Below are positions 1 to 8,322 of a stretch of DNA of 24,772 bases, one piece after another. The stretch's first letter is position 1. Each line of letters begins with the position of its first letter. The DNA comes from Candidatus Altarchaeota archaeon (GTDB taxonomy: Archaea; Altiarchaeota; Altiarchaeia; IMC4; QMZM01): positions 1 through 24,772 of the forward strand of contig JAFGDV010000010.1 in assembly GCA_016931955.1 (NCBI GenBank). The letters run 5' to 3'. The notes beneath the pieces were generated by a model. It ran no database searches. It saw only the letters and a list, made by a program, of their open reading frames with translations, and was not told the origin of the DNA. The translations under genes and the position numbers were made by a program.

Positions 1-2223
1 CCAAGCTCAGTAATACACGTCTTCAGAGTGAATCAGACACCTAATAGACCACCTAACAGACCAAATCTGAACTCTCCTAAGAATGACAGCTACGTCAACA
101 AAAAATATGTCTTGCTGAACTGGACCTGCACGGACCCCGACGGAGACAACATGACAGCATACATATACGGCGGAAACGAGACACTACAGCTCATAAACAC
201 CACCTCGAACTACGCGAACAACTCCTCTTACACGTTTAACTGGACGGGACTGAATGAGTCAATGTATTACTGGAAGGTGGTATGCAACGACTCTGCCTTA
301 GCGAATACTTCAGATACCTACAAGTTTACAGTAGACTGGACTGCGCCAACCACCAACGCCTCCGCGGTAAACGAAAATGGCTCAGTTTACGTGTTCGGCA
401 CATGGACCAGCTCCAGTTACGTGAACGTGACCTTGAGCTGCTCTGATACCGGCTCAGGATGCGACAAGATCCTTTACTGTATGGATCTAGTAGACTCCTG
501 TAATGCAAGTGATTCATATATATGGCCAGTCAATGTCAGCGTTGAGGGTACGAACTACGTCCGGTTCAGGTCGAATGACTCCGCAGGAAACCTTGAGGGC
601 ATAAATTCAGTGATAATAGGGATAAACACCTCCTCGGGCAGCATAGGGACATCACTCAGCTGCGGAGACCTGAATGAATCAGGAAAAACATACGTTCTCG
701 ATCAAGACGTTTCCTCTAGCGGAACCTGTTTCACAATAAGAAACTACAGCATCACATTAGACTGTCAAGGCCATAGGATTGATTACGCGAACAACTCTGT
801 AGGCTACGGCGTGAACGATTCAATGGGATATGACAATATAACCATCAAAAACTGTACGATTGCGCAGGAGCAAGCCGCATACGATGACTCCCATGCAGTC
901 TACTTTTATGATGTGACGGATTCTGTTATAGCAGCTAGTGAGATAAAGACATCCGGTTCTAATTCAACGGGGATATTTCTTGGGGCTGACTCAGACTCAA
1001 ACACGATAAGAGACAACAAAATCAAAAACCTGGAAGCGCATGCAATATATCTGAATGGATCCTCCACTAGTTACCCAGACAACAACCTCATCTACAACAA
1101 CCTGATAAACAGCTCACATCAGATAGGCTTCTATGGAACAGTAGGCAATAATGCCTGGAATACTACACTGCAGCTGGGTGGGAGGGTGGACGGCATAGGT
1201 AACCTGATTGGAGGAAACTACTACACCTATCCAACAGGTAGCGGATACTCTGAAAAGTGCGTGGACTCCAACCATAATGGATTCTGCGATAAACAATTCA
1301 ACATGACAAACGACACGAAAAACATCGACTACCACCCCTTGAGCGACAACAAGAGCTACTGCGGAAACAATGGGATAGAAGGTGTGGAAACATGTGAGTC
1401 AACTGGCAGTATTGGCTACCTTTATGTGGGGGGGGATTCCTGCGCAGACCATGGAATCTTTAACATGGGTTCACTTGATTGTGTCTCCTGCACCATCGAC
1501 ACCAGCGGTTGCTGGCTTCAGACAGGCGGCGGAGGGGGGGGAGGTGGTGGTGGCGGAGGCATCGTGAATCCTCCTCAAGCCACGTGCTTTGATGGAATAC
1601 AGAATCAAGGAGAAGATGATGTGGACTGCGGAGGACCATGCGCGGCTTGTATGGGCTGCAGTGATGGAGTGCAGAATCAAGGCGAAACAGGGATAGACTG
1701 CGGCGGACCATGCCAGCCCTGCGCCGCCACCACAACCAGCTCAATTCCGGAGACGACCACGACGCTGGCAGGCGGCGTTACCACTGGCATAGGAAACCGC
1801 ACAATTGGGGGTGGCGGCCCAATAGGCACGAATCCTGCGGTAACCGTGGTGACGACAACAACCACTACCTCAACAACAACCGCGACAACGCCGACGCAGA
1901 CCAAGAATACAGAAGAAGCCATCAAAGTAGTTGAAGCAGTCCAGAAACAATTCCAGGGATTCGTTTCAGGCGTCTACGAGATCGTGTCAGCGAATCCAGG
2001 TGGATCCAGCGCCTCAGCCCTTGGATTATTCGGGCTATTGTACTTATACTATAGAAAAACAAGATCAACCAGTTTGGGGAGAGAAGCGGAAAAGGTTAAG
2101 AAAGAAGTGGAGGGAAGGAGGGAAAAAACCACCCATCCACAACCGAAAGACAAGAAAAAGACTACTAGTTCTCACGCAAAAGATAAGAAGAATACTACTC
2201 GCTCTCACTCGAAAGCTCTTTGA
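1..2223 (+). CDS. Large secreted/cell-surface protein: Ig-like, beta-helix, Cys motifs, Thr stalk, C-terminal TM (5' partial)
   Basis: The frame is open from the first base, so the start lies outside the window; the GTG at 28 is only the first start-like codon. In order, one sees an Ig/fibronectin-like module with many N-x-S/T sequons (about residues 10-105), a second beta-sandwich-like module, and a NosD-like right-handed beta-helix (about 205-360, with recurring N-x-I/T-I and N-L-I-Y-N-N type turns). Next come a Cys-rich CGN-x-GIEG-x-E-x-C module, a run of about 12 Gly, two copies of C-x-DG-x-QNQGE-x3-DCGGPC-x2-C, a Thr/Ser-rich stalk, one TM segment (about 655-672) and a Lys-rich cytoplasmic tail. 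The Ig-like module resembles one in the protease at 12578. The protein is probably anchored at the membrane with a glycosylated ectodomain. Its ligand is unknown. The last 29 bases overlap the convergent gene at 2195-2914. Confidence 0.85.
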   Translation, partial: PSSVIHVFRVNQTPNRPPNRPNLNSPKNDSYVNKKYVLLNWTCTDPDGDNMTAYIYGGNETLQLINTTSNYANNSSYTFNWTGLNESMYYWKVVCNDSALANTSDTYKFTVDWTAPTTNASAVNENGSVYVFGTWTSSSYVNVTLSCSDTGSGCDKILYCMDLVDSCNASDSYIWPVNVSVEGTNYVRFRSNDSAGNLEGINSVIIGINTSSGSIGTSLSCGDLNESGKTYVLDQDVSSSGTCFTIRNYSITLDCQGHRIDYANNSVGYGVNDSMGYDNITIKNCTIAQEQAAYDDSHAVYFYDVTDSVIAASEIKTSGSNSTGIFLGADSDSNTIRDNKIKNLEAHAIYLNGSSTSYPDNNLIYNNLINSSHQIGFYGTVGNNAWNTTLQLGGRVDGIGNLIGGNYYTYPTGSGYSEKCVDSNHNGFCDKQFNMTNDTKNIDYHPLSDNKSYCGNNGIEGVETCESTGSIGYLYVGGDSCADHGIFNMGSLDCVSCTIDTSGCWLQTGGGGGGGGGGGGIVNPPQATCFDGIQNQGEDDVDCGGPCAACMGCSDGVQNQGETGIDCGGPCQPCAATTTSSIPETTTTLAGGVTTGIGNRTIGGGGPIGTNPAVTVVTTTTTTSTTTATTPTQTKNTEEAIKVVEAVQKQFQGFVSGVYEIVSANPGGSSASALGLFGLLYLYYRKTRSTSLGREAEKVKKEVEGRREKTTHPQPKDKKKTTSSHAKDKKNTTRSHSKAL

Positions 2224-2914
2224 TCTTGGCTTCTATTTCGATCAGGCTCTTCTGGTAGTCTCTCATGATCTCTCTGAAGCTTTCTTCGTCTATTTTTCTT
2301 TTATGGTATTTGGTCTTCGTGATGTTGATCATGTACTCTATTCTGGCTTTCTCTTTCTTCAGCACTGAGATCTCGTCCATGGGTTCCCCTTCAGCAAGCT
2401 TTTCTTCGATGCTCTTCTTCTCGGCCTCTAAGTCTTTCTCTAATTCCCTCATCCTCCTCTTTCTTAGATAGAGTTGGTCTACAAGTATTACAGCGAGGAT
2501 TATTACTGCAACTATTACGACGATTAGGAAACCATCGCCTCCAACGATATCGCCGCCGCTGACGCTTTTCACGCTTTTCACGCTTATATCGAAGTCGACC
2601 TTCTGGATGTATCCTTCCCCAATGTAGACCGTCTGACGGGGGTTGACATTGCCAAGGCGGACATAGATGTCGTAGGTGTCGCCCGCCGGAACCGAGGTAT
2701 TATAGTAGCCCCTGATGTCAGTATACAGCGCAACCACTGGTTTGCTGTGGTCTGTGGAGGAAAAGATCTCCACTGCTATGTCGTCGAGGGGCTTCCCTGT
2801 GTCTGTGTCTATCACGTAACCGTGGATGGTTGCGTTCGATGCTGCATCGGCTGACGCGCATATGAGCATCAGGGAGAATATCAAGTGAAGCAAGCAAGAT
2901 TTTTTTATATCCAT
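2195..2914 (-). CDS. Membrane protein with carboxypeptidase-regulatory-like ectodomain and coiled-coil cytoplasmic tail
   Basis: This 239-residue protein has an N-terminal signal peptide (hydrophobic core LLHLIFSLMLICASADA). A domain of about 75 residues follows (HGYVIDTDTGKPLDDIAVEI, then DIRGYYNTSVPAG), which matches the carboxypeptidase regulatory-like/CNA-B beta-sandwich pattern. One TM segment lies at about 128-148. A charged tail of about 90 residues is strongly coiled-coil in character (E/K heptads, IEEKLAEGE, KSLIEIEAKIKEL). The topology is therefore an extracellular sandwich joined to a cytosolic coil. The ATG at 2912-2914 is preceded by an A/T-rich stretch with a TATA-like box about 25 bases upstream, suggesting a leaderless mRNA. 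The 3' end overlaps the upstream surface-protein gene by 29 bases in convergent orientation. The specific function is unknown. Confidence 0.85.
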   Translation of the reverse strand: MDIKKSCLLHLIFSLMLICASADAASNATIHGYVIDTDTGKPLDDIAVEIFSSTDHSKPVVALYTDIRGYYNTSVPAGDTYDIYVRLGNVNPRQTVYIGEGYIQKVDFDISVKSVKSVSGGDIVGGDGFLIVVIVAVIILAVILVDQLYLRKRRMRELEKDLEAEKKSIEEKLAEGEPMDEISVLKKEKARIEYMINITKTKYHKRKIDEESFREIMRDYQKSLIEIEAKIKELSSESE

Positions 2915-2953
2915 TGTATCTTAATTTATCATAGTTGTATAAATACATTTCTA
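2915..2953. promoter_or_regulatory. Divergent A/T-rich promoter between the coiled-coil membrane protein and thiDN
   Basis: The 39 bases between the two start codons are almost all A/T and include TTGTATAAATAC at about 2934-2945. Read on the minus strand this gives TTTATACAA about 25 bases before the ATG at 2914, the spacing of an archaeal TATA box for a leaderless transcript. TTTATCATA near 2926-2934 could serve thiDN. The assignment rests on position and composition only. Confidence 0.5.
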
Positions 2954-4267
2954 ATGATGAAGACCGTTCTCTCGATTGCGGGCTCAGACTCCTGCGGCGG
3001 CGCAGGCGTGCAGCAGGACCTTAAGACCTTCACTGCTTACAGGCTTCATGGAGCATCTGTTATCGCTGCAGTAACCGCCCAGAACACCCTTGGAGTGCAG
3101 GAGGTATTCGTCTTGCCGTTGGACATCATAGAGGCGCAGATTGATTCCGTGATGTCTGATCTTAAACCATCTGCTGTGAAGACTGGGATGCTGGCTAATA
3201 CGGAGATAATAGATCTTGTGCGCAGGAAGATCAAGCAGTATAGAATATGTAATCTCGTCGTTGACCCAGTCATGGTCTCTACCTCAGGGGACCGGTTGCT
3301 TGAGGGGGAAGCCGTCTCTTCCATGAAGAAATTTGTCAAGGCTGCGAAGCTGTCGACGCCGAACATATACGAGGCTGAAATCCTATCGGGGGTGAGGGTA
3401 GAGACTGAGAGGGATATGGAATTAGCAGCCTCTAAACTCGGTGACTGTGTGGTGAAAGGCGGCCACCTTTATGGGATGGACATCCTCTGCTTTGAGGATG
3501 AGATCTATCGTTTCCCTACAAAAGAACTCAAGGATGTCAGACTGCATGGCACTGGCTGCGCCTTCTCTGCTGCGATAGCCTCTGGTCTGGCATTAGGCTT
3601 TGAAGTCCCTAAGGCGGTGGCTGAGGCGAAGGACTTCATGGACTCCATAATCAGCAGGAATTATTCTCCCGGCTCTGGGTTGAGGGTTATAGACACTGCA
3701 GGGATAAGGCTTGGAGTGACCTATGAGGACTCTGAGAGGGATGCTGTCGTACAGAACGTCGAGGACGCCGTCTATAGATTCATAGCAAGCAAGCATTCAC
3801 ATAAGTTGATGCCCGAGGTCGGAGTCAACATCGCGATGGCTTTGGATGGCACGAAGGTCATAGATGAGGTCGCAGGAGTAAGCGGCAGACTGGTGCGTTG
3901 TGGGAGAAGAGTCATACCAGTCGGCTTTGTGATGTTCGGGGGTTCCTCGCATATAGGCAGAGTCATTCTGACTGCGATGAAATCCGCCCCAGAGAAGAGG
4001 GCTGCTATGAATATCCGCTTCTCTGAGGGGATCCTGGGTATTTGTGAGAAGCTGGGTCTGAGTATTTCATCCTTCAGCAGAAAGAAGCAGCCTGAGGACA
4101 CACCGACGATGGAGTGGGGCACCTCTGAGGCGATAAAGAAGCTCGGCGGAATCCCGGACATCATCTACGATAAAGGGGCTATTGGAAAAGAAGCCATGAT
4201 CCGTATCCTTGGAATAGATGCTGTTTCAGTCGTAGAATTGGCCGTGAGGATAGCTGAACGCTTGTAG
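2954..4267 (+). CDS. thiDN: Bifunctional hydroxymethylpyrimidine kinase/phosphomethylpyrimidine kinase - thiamine-phosphate synthase (ThiD-ThiN)
   Basis: The N-terminal ~250 residues are ThiD: they open with VLSIAGSDSCGGAGVQQDLK and carry the ribokinase-fold signatures VDPVM and HGTGCAFSAAIASG, the second holding the catalytic region. ThiD phosphorylates hydroxymethylpyrimidine (phosphate) for thiamine biosynthesis. The C-terminal ~175 residues match ThiN, the archaeal thiamine-phosphate synthase that replaces ThiE (MPEVGVNIAMAL, FGGSSHIGRVILTAMK, KLGGIPDIIYDKGAIGKE). The ThiD-ThiN fusion is typical of archaea. I chose the ATG at 2954 (MMKTVLSIAG; the ATG at 2957 is equally possible). The open frame extends to an ATG at 2885, but that would add an unrelated leader and overlap the divergent gene. 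The stop codon abuts the next convergent gene at 4268 without a gap. Thiamine genes are often riboswitch-controlled in bacteria, but no leader is visible here. Confidence 0.95.
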   Translation: MMKTVLSIAGSDSCGGAGVQQDLKTFTAYRLHGASVIAAVTAQNTLGVQEVFVLPLDIIEAQIDSVMSDLKPSAVKTGMLANTEIIDLVRRKIKQYRICNLVVDPVMVSTSGDRLLEGEAVSSMKKFVKAAKLSTPNIYEAEILSGVRVETERDMELAASKLGDCVVKGGHLYGMDILCFEDEIYRFPTKELKDVRLHGTGCAFSAAIASGLALGFEVPKAVAEAKDFMDSIISRNYSPGSGLRVIDTAGIRLGVTYEDSERDAVVQNVEDAVYRFIASKHSHKLMPEVGVNIAMALDGTKVIDEVAGVSGRLVRCGRRVIPVGFVMFGGSSHIGRVILTAMKSAPEKRAAMNIRFSEGILGICEKLGLSISSFSRKKQPEDTPTMEWGTSEAIKKLGGIPDIIYDKGAIGKEAMIRILGIDAVSVVELAVRIAERL

Positions 4268-4729
4268 TCAGTACCCAACAGTACCCGTAATCCTTCCTGT
4301 TGAGTTTCTTTGAAGGACAGTACCTGCCACCCTCTCATAGTGAGTGATTGTCACGTCAGTTGAAAAAGATTCCCATGGATTTTTTGGATTGCAGTCGACG
4401 GATACGGTTGATGTTTCCAATGCCTTGAGTTCGCTTATGTAGTGGGTTTGTCCTGCGCAGTCGCCGGTGAAGGAAAAGCTTATGTTCTCAATTGATGTGC
4501 CCACAGCGTTTATTGCAACAAAGGACAATGTTCCATCATCCTTGTACTGGATGCTGCGGTCGAATGCTGTGACTTGTGTGAATCCCATAGCCCTATTTGT
4601 CCCAGAATCGCCTGCTGTGAAGGTTCCGAGCTGCCAGAGTACCACCCCTCCAACCAATAGAAAGAAAAAGCCAACAACTGCGATTACAACCACGGCTATG
4701 ATAACCATGACCGCGGTCTTCTTCTCCAT
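4268..4729 (-). CDS. Pilin-like single-TM membrane-anchored protein, function unknown
   Basis: The 153-residue protein starts MEKKT and has one long hydrophobic segment (residues 6-34, rich in V, I, A and F). A small ectodomain of about 115 residues follows, predicted mostly beta, with two Cys (in DCAGQ and VDCNP) that may pair. The pattern after the TM (WQLGTFTAG, then GFTQVTAFDRSIQY) resembles small archaeal pilin-like proteins. A clear class III signal-peptide cleavage site followed by the usual hydrophobic stretch is not seen, so this is inference only. The gene lies 10 bases downstream of the PRC-barrel gene on the same strand, so the two may be co-transcribed. A VirB11-type ATPase is encoded 1.3 kb away on the other strand. 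Confidence 0.8.
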   Translation of the reverse strand: MEKKTAVMVIIAVVVIAVVGFFFLLVGGVVLWQLGTFTAGDSGTNRAMGFTQVTAFDRSIQYKDDGTLSFVAINAVGTSIENISFSFTGDCAGQTHYISELKALETSTVSVDCNPKNPWESFSTDVTITHYERVAGTVLQRNSTGRITGTVGY

Positions 4730-4739
4730 TTCTTAGAAG

Positions 4740-4985
4740 TCAGTCTTTTACGACGACTACCTTGCTGACCGCGTTCACTGAGTCGTAGGGGATTATGAGG
4801 TTGCCGTCTTTGTCTTTTGGGTAGGCTATCTTCGGCAGTTCCTCACCGACGGGCTCCACTATCAGGGATATGAACTGCCCTGTTTTTTCGTCGATGACTA
4901 TGTCGTCTACGCGTCCGAGTTCTTCGCCACTTACCGTGATAACTGGTTTCCCACCCAGCTGCCTTGCGATTATATAGGTAACCAT
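4740..4985 (-). CDS. PRC-barrel domain protein
   Basis: The 81-residue protein is close to a single PRC-barrel domain: IIARQLGGKPVITVSGEELG at the start, then DDIVIDEKTGQFISLIVEP, IAYPKDKDGNLIIPYDSV and a final hydrophobic strand, KVVVVKD. Archaeal stand-alone PRC-barrel proteins of this size are common, and some have been linked to cell division (CdpB family), although many are uncharacterised. I cannot assign this one to a subgroup. Its GGAGG Shine-Dalgarno (minus strand, 4995-4999) lies 9 bases before the ATG, so translation here is SD-driven rather than leaderless. It probably forms a two-gene operon with the pilin-like gene downstream. Confidence 0.85.
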   Translation of the reverse strand: MVTYIIARQLGGKPVITVSGEELGRVDDIVIDEKTGQFISLIVEPVGEELPKIAYPKDKDGNLIIPYDSVNAVSKVVVVKD

Positions 4986-5068
4986 CTTTTTAAGCCTCCA
5001 GACATAGGAGTCTGACTTATATTATTCTATTTATTAGAATATATATCCTTAAAAATGTACTGGGAAAA
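4986..5068. promoter_or_regulatory. Divergent promoter region between PRC-barrel gene and taw1
   Basis: The centre (about 5020-5050) is very A/T-rich with overlapping TATA-like stretches (TTATTAGAATATATAT), suited to promoters in both directions. On the minus strand the presumed 5' UTR of the PRC-barrel gene carries a short inverted repeat (CAGAC / GTCTG, about 4999-5014) next to its SD site. The repeat is only 5 bp and may be chance. Confidence 0.4.
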
Positions 5069-5986
5069 ATGATTCCTTCTGATGTCAGGGATGTACTGCT
5101 ACATCAGCATTATCACCTTGTTGGCGGACACTCTGCGGTCAAATTATGCCTCTGGACGAAGAAGAGTATTCAAGACCAGGGCTACTGTTATAAACAGAAG
5201 TTCTACGGCATCCAAAGCCACCGCTGCCTGCAGATGACACCCGCAGTTACGTGGTGCACGCAAAAATGCGTGTTCTGCTGGCGTAGCACGGAACACACCC
5301 TCGGAACCGCCTTGCAGGAAATCGACGACCCGGGAGAGATCATAGATGGAGCAATAATCGCCCAGAGGAGGCTCCTCAGCGGCTTCGGCGGAATACCTGA
5401 AAGAATAAACCAGAGAAAGCTCAAGGAGGCACAGGATCCTAATCAGGCTGCTATCTCTCTCTCAGGGGAGCCCACCATCTATCCAAGACTGTCTGAACTC
5501 ATAGGGGAGTTCACGAGGAGGGATTTCACCACCTTCCTCGTGACCAATGGAACACTGCCTCAGAGGCTCAATTCACTGGATAAGATGCCTACGCAACTCT
5601 ACGTTTCCCTCGACGCCCCCGATGAAGAAACCTATCAAAGGGTCTGCAATCCCCTGATTCCAGACGGCTGGGATAGGCTGCAGGAGACCCTCGAACTCCT
5701 CCCCTCCCTCAAAACTAGAAAGGTCATCCGGATAACGCTGGTCAAGGACTGGAACATGCACGACGTTGAAGGCTACAGCAGACTTATCAAGAAGGCTGAG
5801 CCGGACTTCGTCGAAGCCAAGGCCTTCATGCTGCTCGGGGGCTCAAGGAAAAGGTTGAGCTTAGAGAACATGCCCTCCTTCCATGAAGTGCTTGCGTTCT
5901 CTGAAAAACTGGCTTCGAAGATAGACTACGAGCTTGCTGACCAGAAAGAAGACAGCCGAGTCGTCCTTTTATCCAAGAAGGGGTAG
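5069..5986 (+). CDS. taw1: tRNA 4-demethylwyosine synthase (archaeal TYW1)
   Basis: This 305-residue radical-SAM enzyme is expected to condense N1-methylguanosine-37 of tRNA-Phe with pyruvate-derived carbons to form the tricyclic 4-demethylwyosine. The Cys triad C63-x3-C67-x2-C70 (WCTQKCVFCW) would bind the radical-SAM 4Fe-4S cluster. Further Cys residues in the N-terminal part (in KLCLW, GYCYKQKFYG, SHRCLQMTP) match those for the second Taw1 cluster. Later motifs are SLSGEPTIYPRL, FLVTNGT and YVSLDAPDEETY. Length and order fit the archaeal family, which lacks the flavodoxin domain of eukaryotic TYW1. The ATG at 5069 starts at the conserved N-terminus (IPSDVRDVL) about 25-30 bases after a TATA-like box. 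The gene is alone between a divergent promoter and the secretion ATPase gene 41 bases downstream. Confidence 0.95.
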   Translation: MIPSDVRDVLLHQHYHLVGGHSAVKLCLWTKKSIQDQGYCYKQKFYGIQSHRCLQMTPAVTWCTQKCVFCWRSTEHTLGTALQEIDDPGEIIDGAIIAQRRLLSGFGGIPERINQRKLKEAQDPNQAAISLSGEPTIYPRLSELIGEFTRRDFTTFLVTNGTLPQRLNSLDKMPTQLYVSLDAPDEETYQRVCNPLIPDGWDRLQETLELLPSLKTRKVIRITLVKDWNMHDVEGYSRLIKKAEPDFVEAKAFMLLGGSRKRLSLENMPSFHEVLAFSEKLASKIDYELADQKEDSRVVLLSKKG

Positions 5987-6027
5987 AGAACATATATATA
6001 TACTAATCTGCTAAATGAGTTTATACC
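5987..6027 (+). promoter_or_regulatory. TATA-type promoter of the secretion ATPase gene
   Basis: The intergenic 41 bases contain CATATATATATAC (about 5991-6003), centred some 30 bases before the ATG at 6028. This is the spacing of an archaeal TATA box with a leaderless or very short-leader transcript. A second T/A-rich TTTATACC sits directly before the start. Confidence 0.5.
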
Positions 6028-7521
6028 ATGTCTGAAGCAATCGACGCCTATGGGTATATCAAGATTTTGAGGAGTGACGGCGGCGAACTGCCAGTTTACA
6101 CCGTAAAACCGCCGCAGTTTTCCCTGGAAGAGCTCAAGATCGTGGAAAACCCCACAGACCTTATGGGGGACTATAAGAGCATCTTAGCGAGGCTTGATGT
6201 CTTCAGGACGTCTATTGAGAAGGAAAACTTCCTCAACAGCTACATCAGACAGCACCTTGAGGGAAGGGAGGTGTCGCCTGAAAACATGGACCGCGTTGTC
6301 TCAATGATAATGGACAAGATCTTCTTCGGCTATGGGAAGCTGGGTCCGATGATGAGGGATGACAACCTTGAGGAGATAATGGTTAATGGAGTCGACATAC
6401 CAGTCTTCGTGGTCCACCGAAGCCACGGGATGTGCCTTACGAACATCGTATACGAAACCAATGAGGAACTGCAGGAGTTGATTGAGTGGCTTTCGAGGAA
6501 CGCCCACAGGGAGATAAGCCAAAAAAGCCCCCTCCTGGACGGTCACATGCCAGACGGCAGCAGGGCGAACGTCGCCATATCCCCTGCGTCGCCTAAGGGG
6601 CCTGCTATAACCATAAGAAGATTCCGGAGGGATCCATTCACCATCCTCGACTTGATAGCGAAGAGAAGCCTGAGCTCTGAATTGGCTGCTTTCCTGTGGG
6701 TCTGCGTTGAAGGCTTCGGCATCCACCCCTGCAATATATTGATCGCTGGGGGCTCCGGGAGCGGTAAGACAACTCTACTAAACTCCTTGATCATGTTCAC
6801 CCCACAGTACGAGCGAGTGGTGACGATAGAGGACACCCTGGAGCTTAACTTCAACTTCCTGAAGAACTGGGTTCCACTGGAGGCTAACCCGTCCCTCATA
6901 GAGAAAACTGAGGGAACAATAGACATGCAGACATTGGTGGAGAACTCCCTCAGGATGCGACCGGACAGGGTAGTGGTTGGAGAGATAAGGGGTAAAGAGG
7001 CTGAGACGTTATTCGTTGCCATGGACATCGGCTTGAACGGCTGCATGGGTACTGTGCATTCCAATACCGCCAAGGAGACCACGATAAGGCTTACAAGCGA
7101 TCCCATGAACCTGCCTGTGAGGATGTTCCCCCTGCTTGACCTGATCGTAGTAGTCAATAGACGCTTCGACAAAAACAAGGGCTTGGTGCGTAGAATCACT
7201 GAAGTGGGTGAGGTGGCCGGCTTAGAGGGTGAAGTGGTTCAGATAGGTCAGATCTACAAGCTTAACCCAAAGACTGAGGAGATCGCCAGAACAGAGTACC
7301 CAATACTGCTTACAGAAAAGATTGCCAGAAACTGCAGGCTTACCAAGCAGCAGGTCAACGTGGAGATCCTGAAGCGTAGGCTGGTCCTTGAAGCCATGAT
7401 GAAGAACAACATCCGGGGCCAAACAGATGTGATAAGGACCTTCCAAGAATACCACAAGAACCCTGACGCCGTTATCCTGAAACTGGGGGTTGCTGAGATG
7501 ATACACAACCAGAAGACTTAG
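6028..7521 (+). CDS. Type II/IV secretion system ATPase, VirB11/CpaF (GspE) superfamily
   Basis: The 497-residue protein has the two-part layout of secretion ATPases: an N-terminal domain (about 1-215, including [20 protein letters not shown] and [18 protein letters not shown]) and a RecA-like motor domain. The Walker A P-loop GGSGSGKT is at residues 241-248 with K247. An Asp box ([10 protein letters not shown]), Walker B-like [12 protein letters not shown] and His box ([11 protein letters not shown]) follow. Such ATPases energise assembly of archaeal pili, archaella or secretion complexes at the inner face of the membrane. No TadC/FlaJ-type membrane partner is adjacent, which is unusual. The pilin-like gene at 4268-4729 is the only candidate substrate nearby. 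The stop codon overlaps that of the convergent hisI. Confidence 0.9.
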   Translation: MSEAIDAYGYIKILRSDGGELPVYTVKPPQFSLEELKIVENPTDLMGDYKSILARLDVFRTSIEKENFLNSYIRQHLEGREVSPENMDRVVSMIMDKIFFGYGKLGPMMRDDNLEEIMVNGVDIPVFVVHRSHGMCLTNIVYETNEELQELIEWLSRNAHREISQKSPLLDGHMPDGSRANVAISPASPKGPAITIRRFRRDPFTILDLIAKRSLSSELAAFLWVCVEGFGIHPCNILIAGGSGSGKTTLLNSLIMFTPQYERVVTIEDTLELNFNFLKNWVPLEANPSLIEKTEGTIDMQTLVENSLRMRPDRVVVGEIRGKEAETLFVAMDIGLNGCMGTVHSNTAKETTIRLTSDPMNLPVRMFPLLDLIVVVNRRFDKNKGLVRRITEVGEVAGLEGEVVQIGQIYKLNPKTEEIARTEYPILLTEKIARNCRLTKQQVNVEILKRRLVLEAMMKNNIRGQTDVIRTFQEYHKNPDAVILKLGVAEMIHNQKT

Positions 7522-7928
7522 TAGACGTCTTCTGGCTCGAATACCTTCTTTCCAGTAACCTCGAATCTTCTACCCTTTATCTTCCTGTAGAAACACGACC
7601 TGTATCCTGTATGGCATGCCCCGCCCTTCTGTTCCACCTTGAAGAGGAGCGCGTCTCCGTCGCAGTCTACGTAGAGTTCCTTGACCTCTTGTACGTGACC
7701 TGAACTTTCTCCCTTCATCCACAGCGTTTTCCTGCTTGTAGAGTAGTAGTGCATCTTCCCTGTCTCAAGGGTCTTTTTTATTGCATCCATGTTGGCGTAA
7801 GCCACCATCAAGACCTCATCTGTTTTATGGTCCTGTGCGATAGCCAATACAAGATCGGGATTACCGTCAACCTCCCTGAACTTCAGCGACTTAGATAGGA
7901 ATTCAGCGTCGGCATTTATACTCTCCAT
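7518..7928 (-). CDS. hisI: Phosphoribosyl-AMP cyclohydrolase
   Basis: The 136-residue protein matches the stand-alone HisI family. It opens the adenine ring of phosphoribosyl-AMP in the third step of histidine biosynthesis. Diagnostic stretches are [39 protein letters not shown] and the metal-binding Cys residues in VDCDGD and [14 protein letters not shown]. Length is normal for the archaeal enzyme without a HisE fusion. No other his gene is in the window, so it is a single scattered gene. Its stop overlaps the end of the ATPase gene by four bases (TAG and the reverse TAA interleave). Its start is 30 bases from the start of the divergent aIF1A gene. Confidence 0.96.
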   Translation of the reverse strand: MESINADAEFLSKSLKFREVDGNPDLVLAIAQDHKTDEVLMVAYANMDAIKKTLETGKMHYYSTSRKTLWMKGESSGHVQEVKELYVDCDGDALLFKVEQKGGACHTGYRSCFYRKIKGRRFEVTGKKVFEPEDVY

Positions 7929-7958
7929 AACATATAATTAGTATCCGAAATTATAAAG
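7929..7958. promoter_or_regulatory. 30-base divergent promoter between hisI and eif1A
   Basis: Only 30 bases separate the two ATGs. They include CATATAATTA (7931-7940), which lies about 20-28 bases before the eif1A start and could act as its TATA box. The hisI promoter must then lie at least partly in the eif1A 5' end or overlap the same box. Both mRNAs are probably leaderless. Confidence 0.5.
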
Positions 7959-8312
7959 ATGGTAGACGGAAAGAAGGATAACAGAAGGCACACAGGGGCG
8001 AAAAAGCAGACCGGTGGAGAGGACGAGCTAATACGCGTCCGTGTTCCTAGACGCGGCCAGATTCTGGGCGAGGTCGAGCAGCTTCTCGGAGACAGGAGGA
8101 TGAGTGTCCGCTGCACCGACGGCCACACAAGGCTTTGCAGGATACCTGGCAAGATCAGGAGAAGGATTTGGATCAAGGAGGGTAATATCGTCCTCGTCGA
8201 GCCATGGGAGGTTCAGACCAATGAGAGAGGAGATATCCTGTGGAGGTACACCTACCAGCAGGCTGAGTGGCTGGAGAGGAAGGGCTACCTGAAAAGCCTG
8301 GAAGGGGACTGA
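7959..8312 (+). CDS. eif1A: Translation initiation factor aIF1A
   Basis: The 117-residue protein has a basic N-terminal tail (KKDNRRHTGAKKQTGG) and one S1-like OB fold: GQILGEVEQLLGDRRMSVRC, TDGHTRLCRIPGKIRRRIWI, then GNIVLVEPWEVQ. This is the archaeal counterpart of eIF1A, which binds the A site of the small ribosomal subunit and helps start-codon selection. Family length is as expected. The stop is 10 bases before the rio1 start, on the same strand, an arrangement seen in many archaea. A TATA-like box 20-28 bases before the ATG suggests a leaderless message. Confidence 0.95.
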   Translation: MVDGKKDNRRHTGAKKQTGGEDELIRVRVPRRGQILGEVEQLLGDRRMSVRCTDGHTRLCRIPGKIRRRIWIKEGNIVLVEPWEVQTNERGDILWRYTYQQAEWLERKGYLKSLEGD

Positions 8313-8322
8313 TTCTGGAGCT

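Noticed and set aside
2885-2953. N-terminal extension of thiDN to an upstream ATG
   Set aside because: ThiD proteins start at the VLSIAGSD segment; the extension overlaps the divergent gene and its promoter.
6543-7199. A 218-codon minus-strand frame within the secretion ATPase gene
   Set aside because: It is antisense to the conserved P-loop motor domain, with no family resemblance and low-complexity composition.
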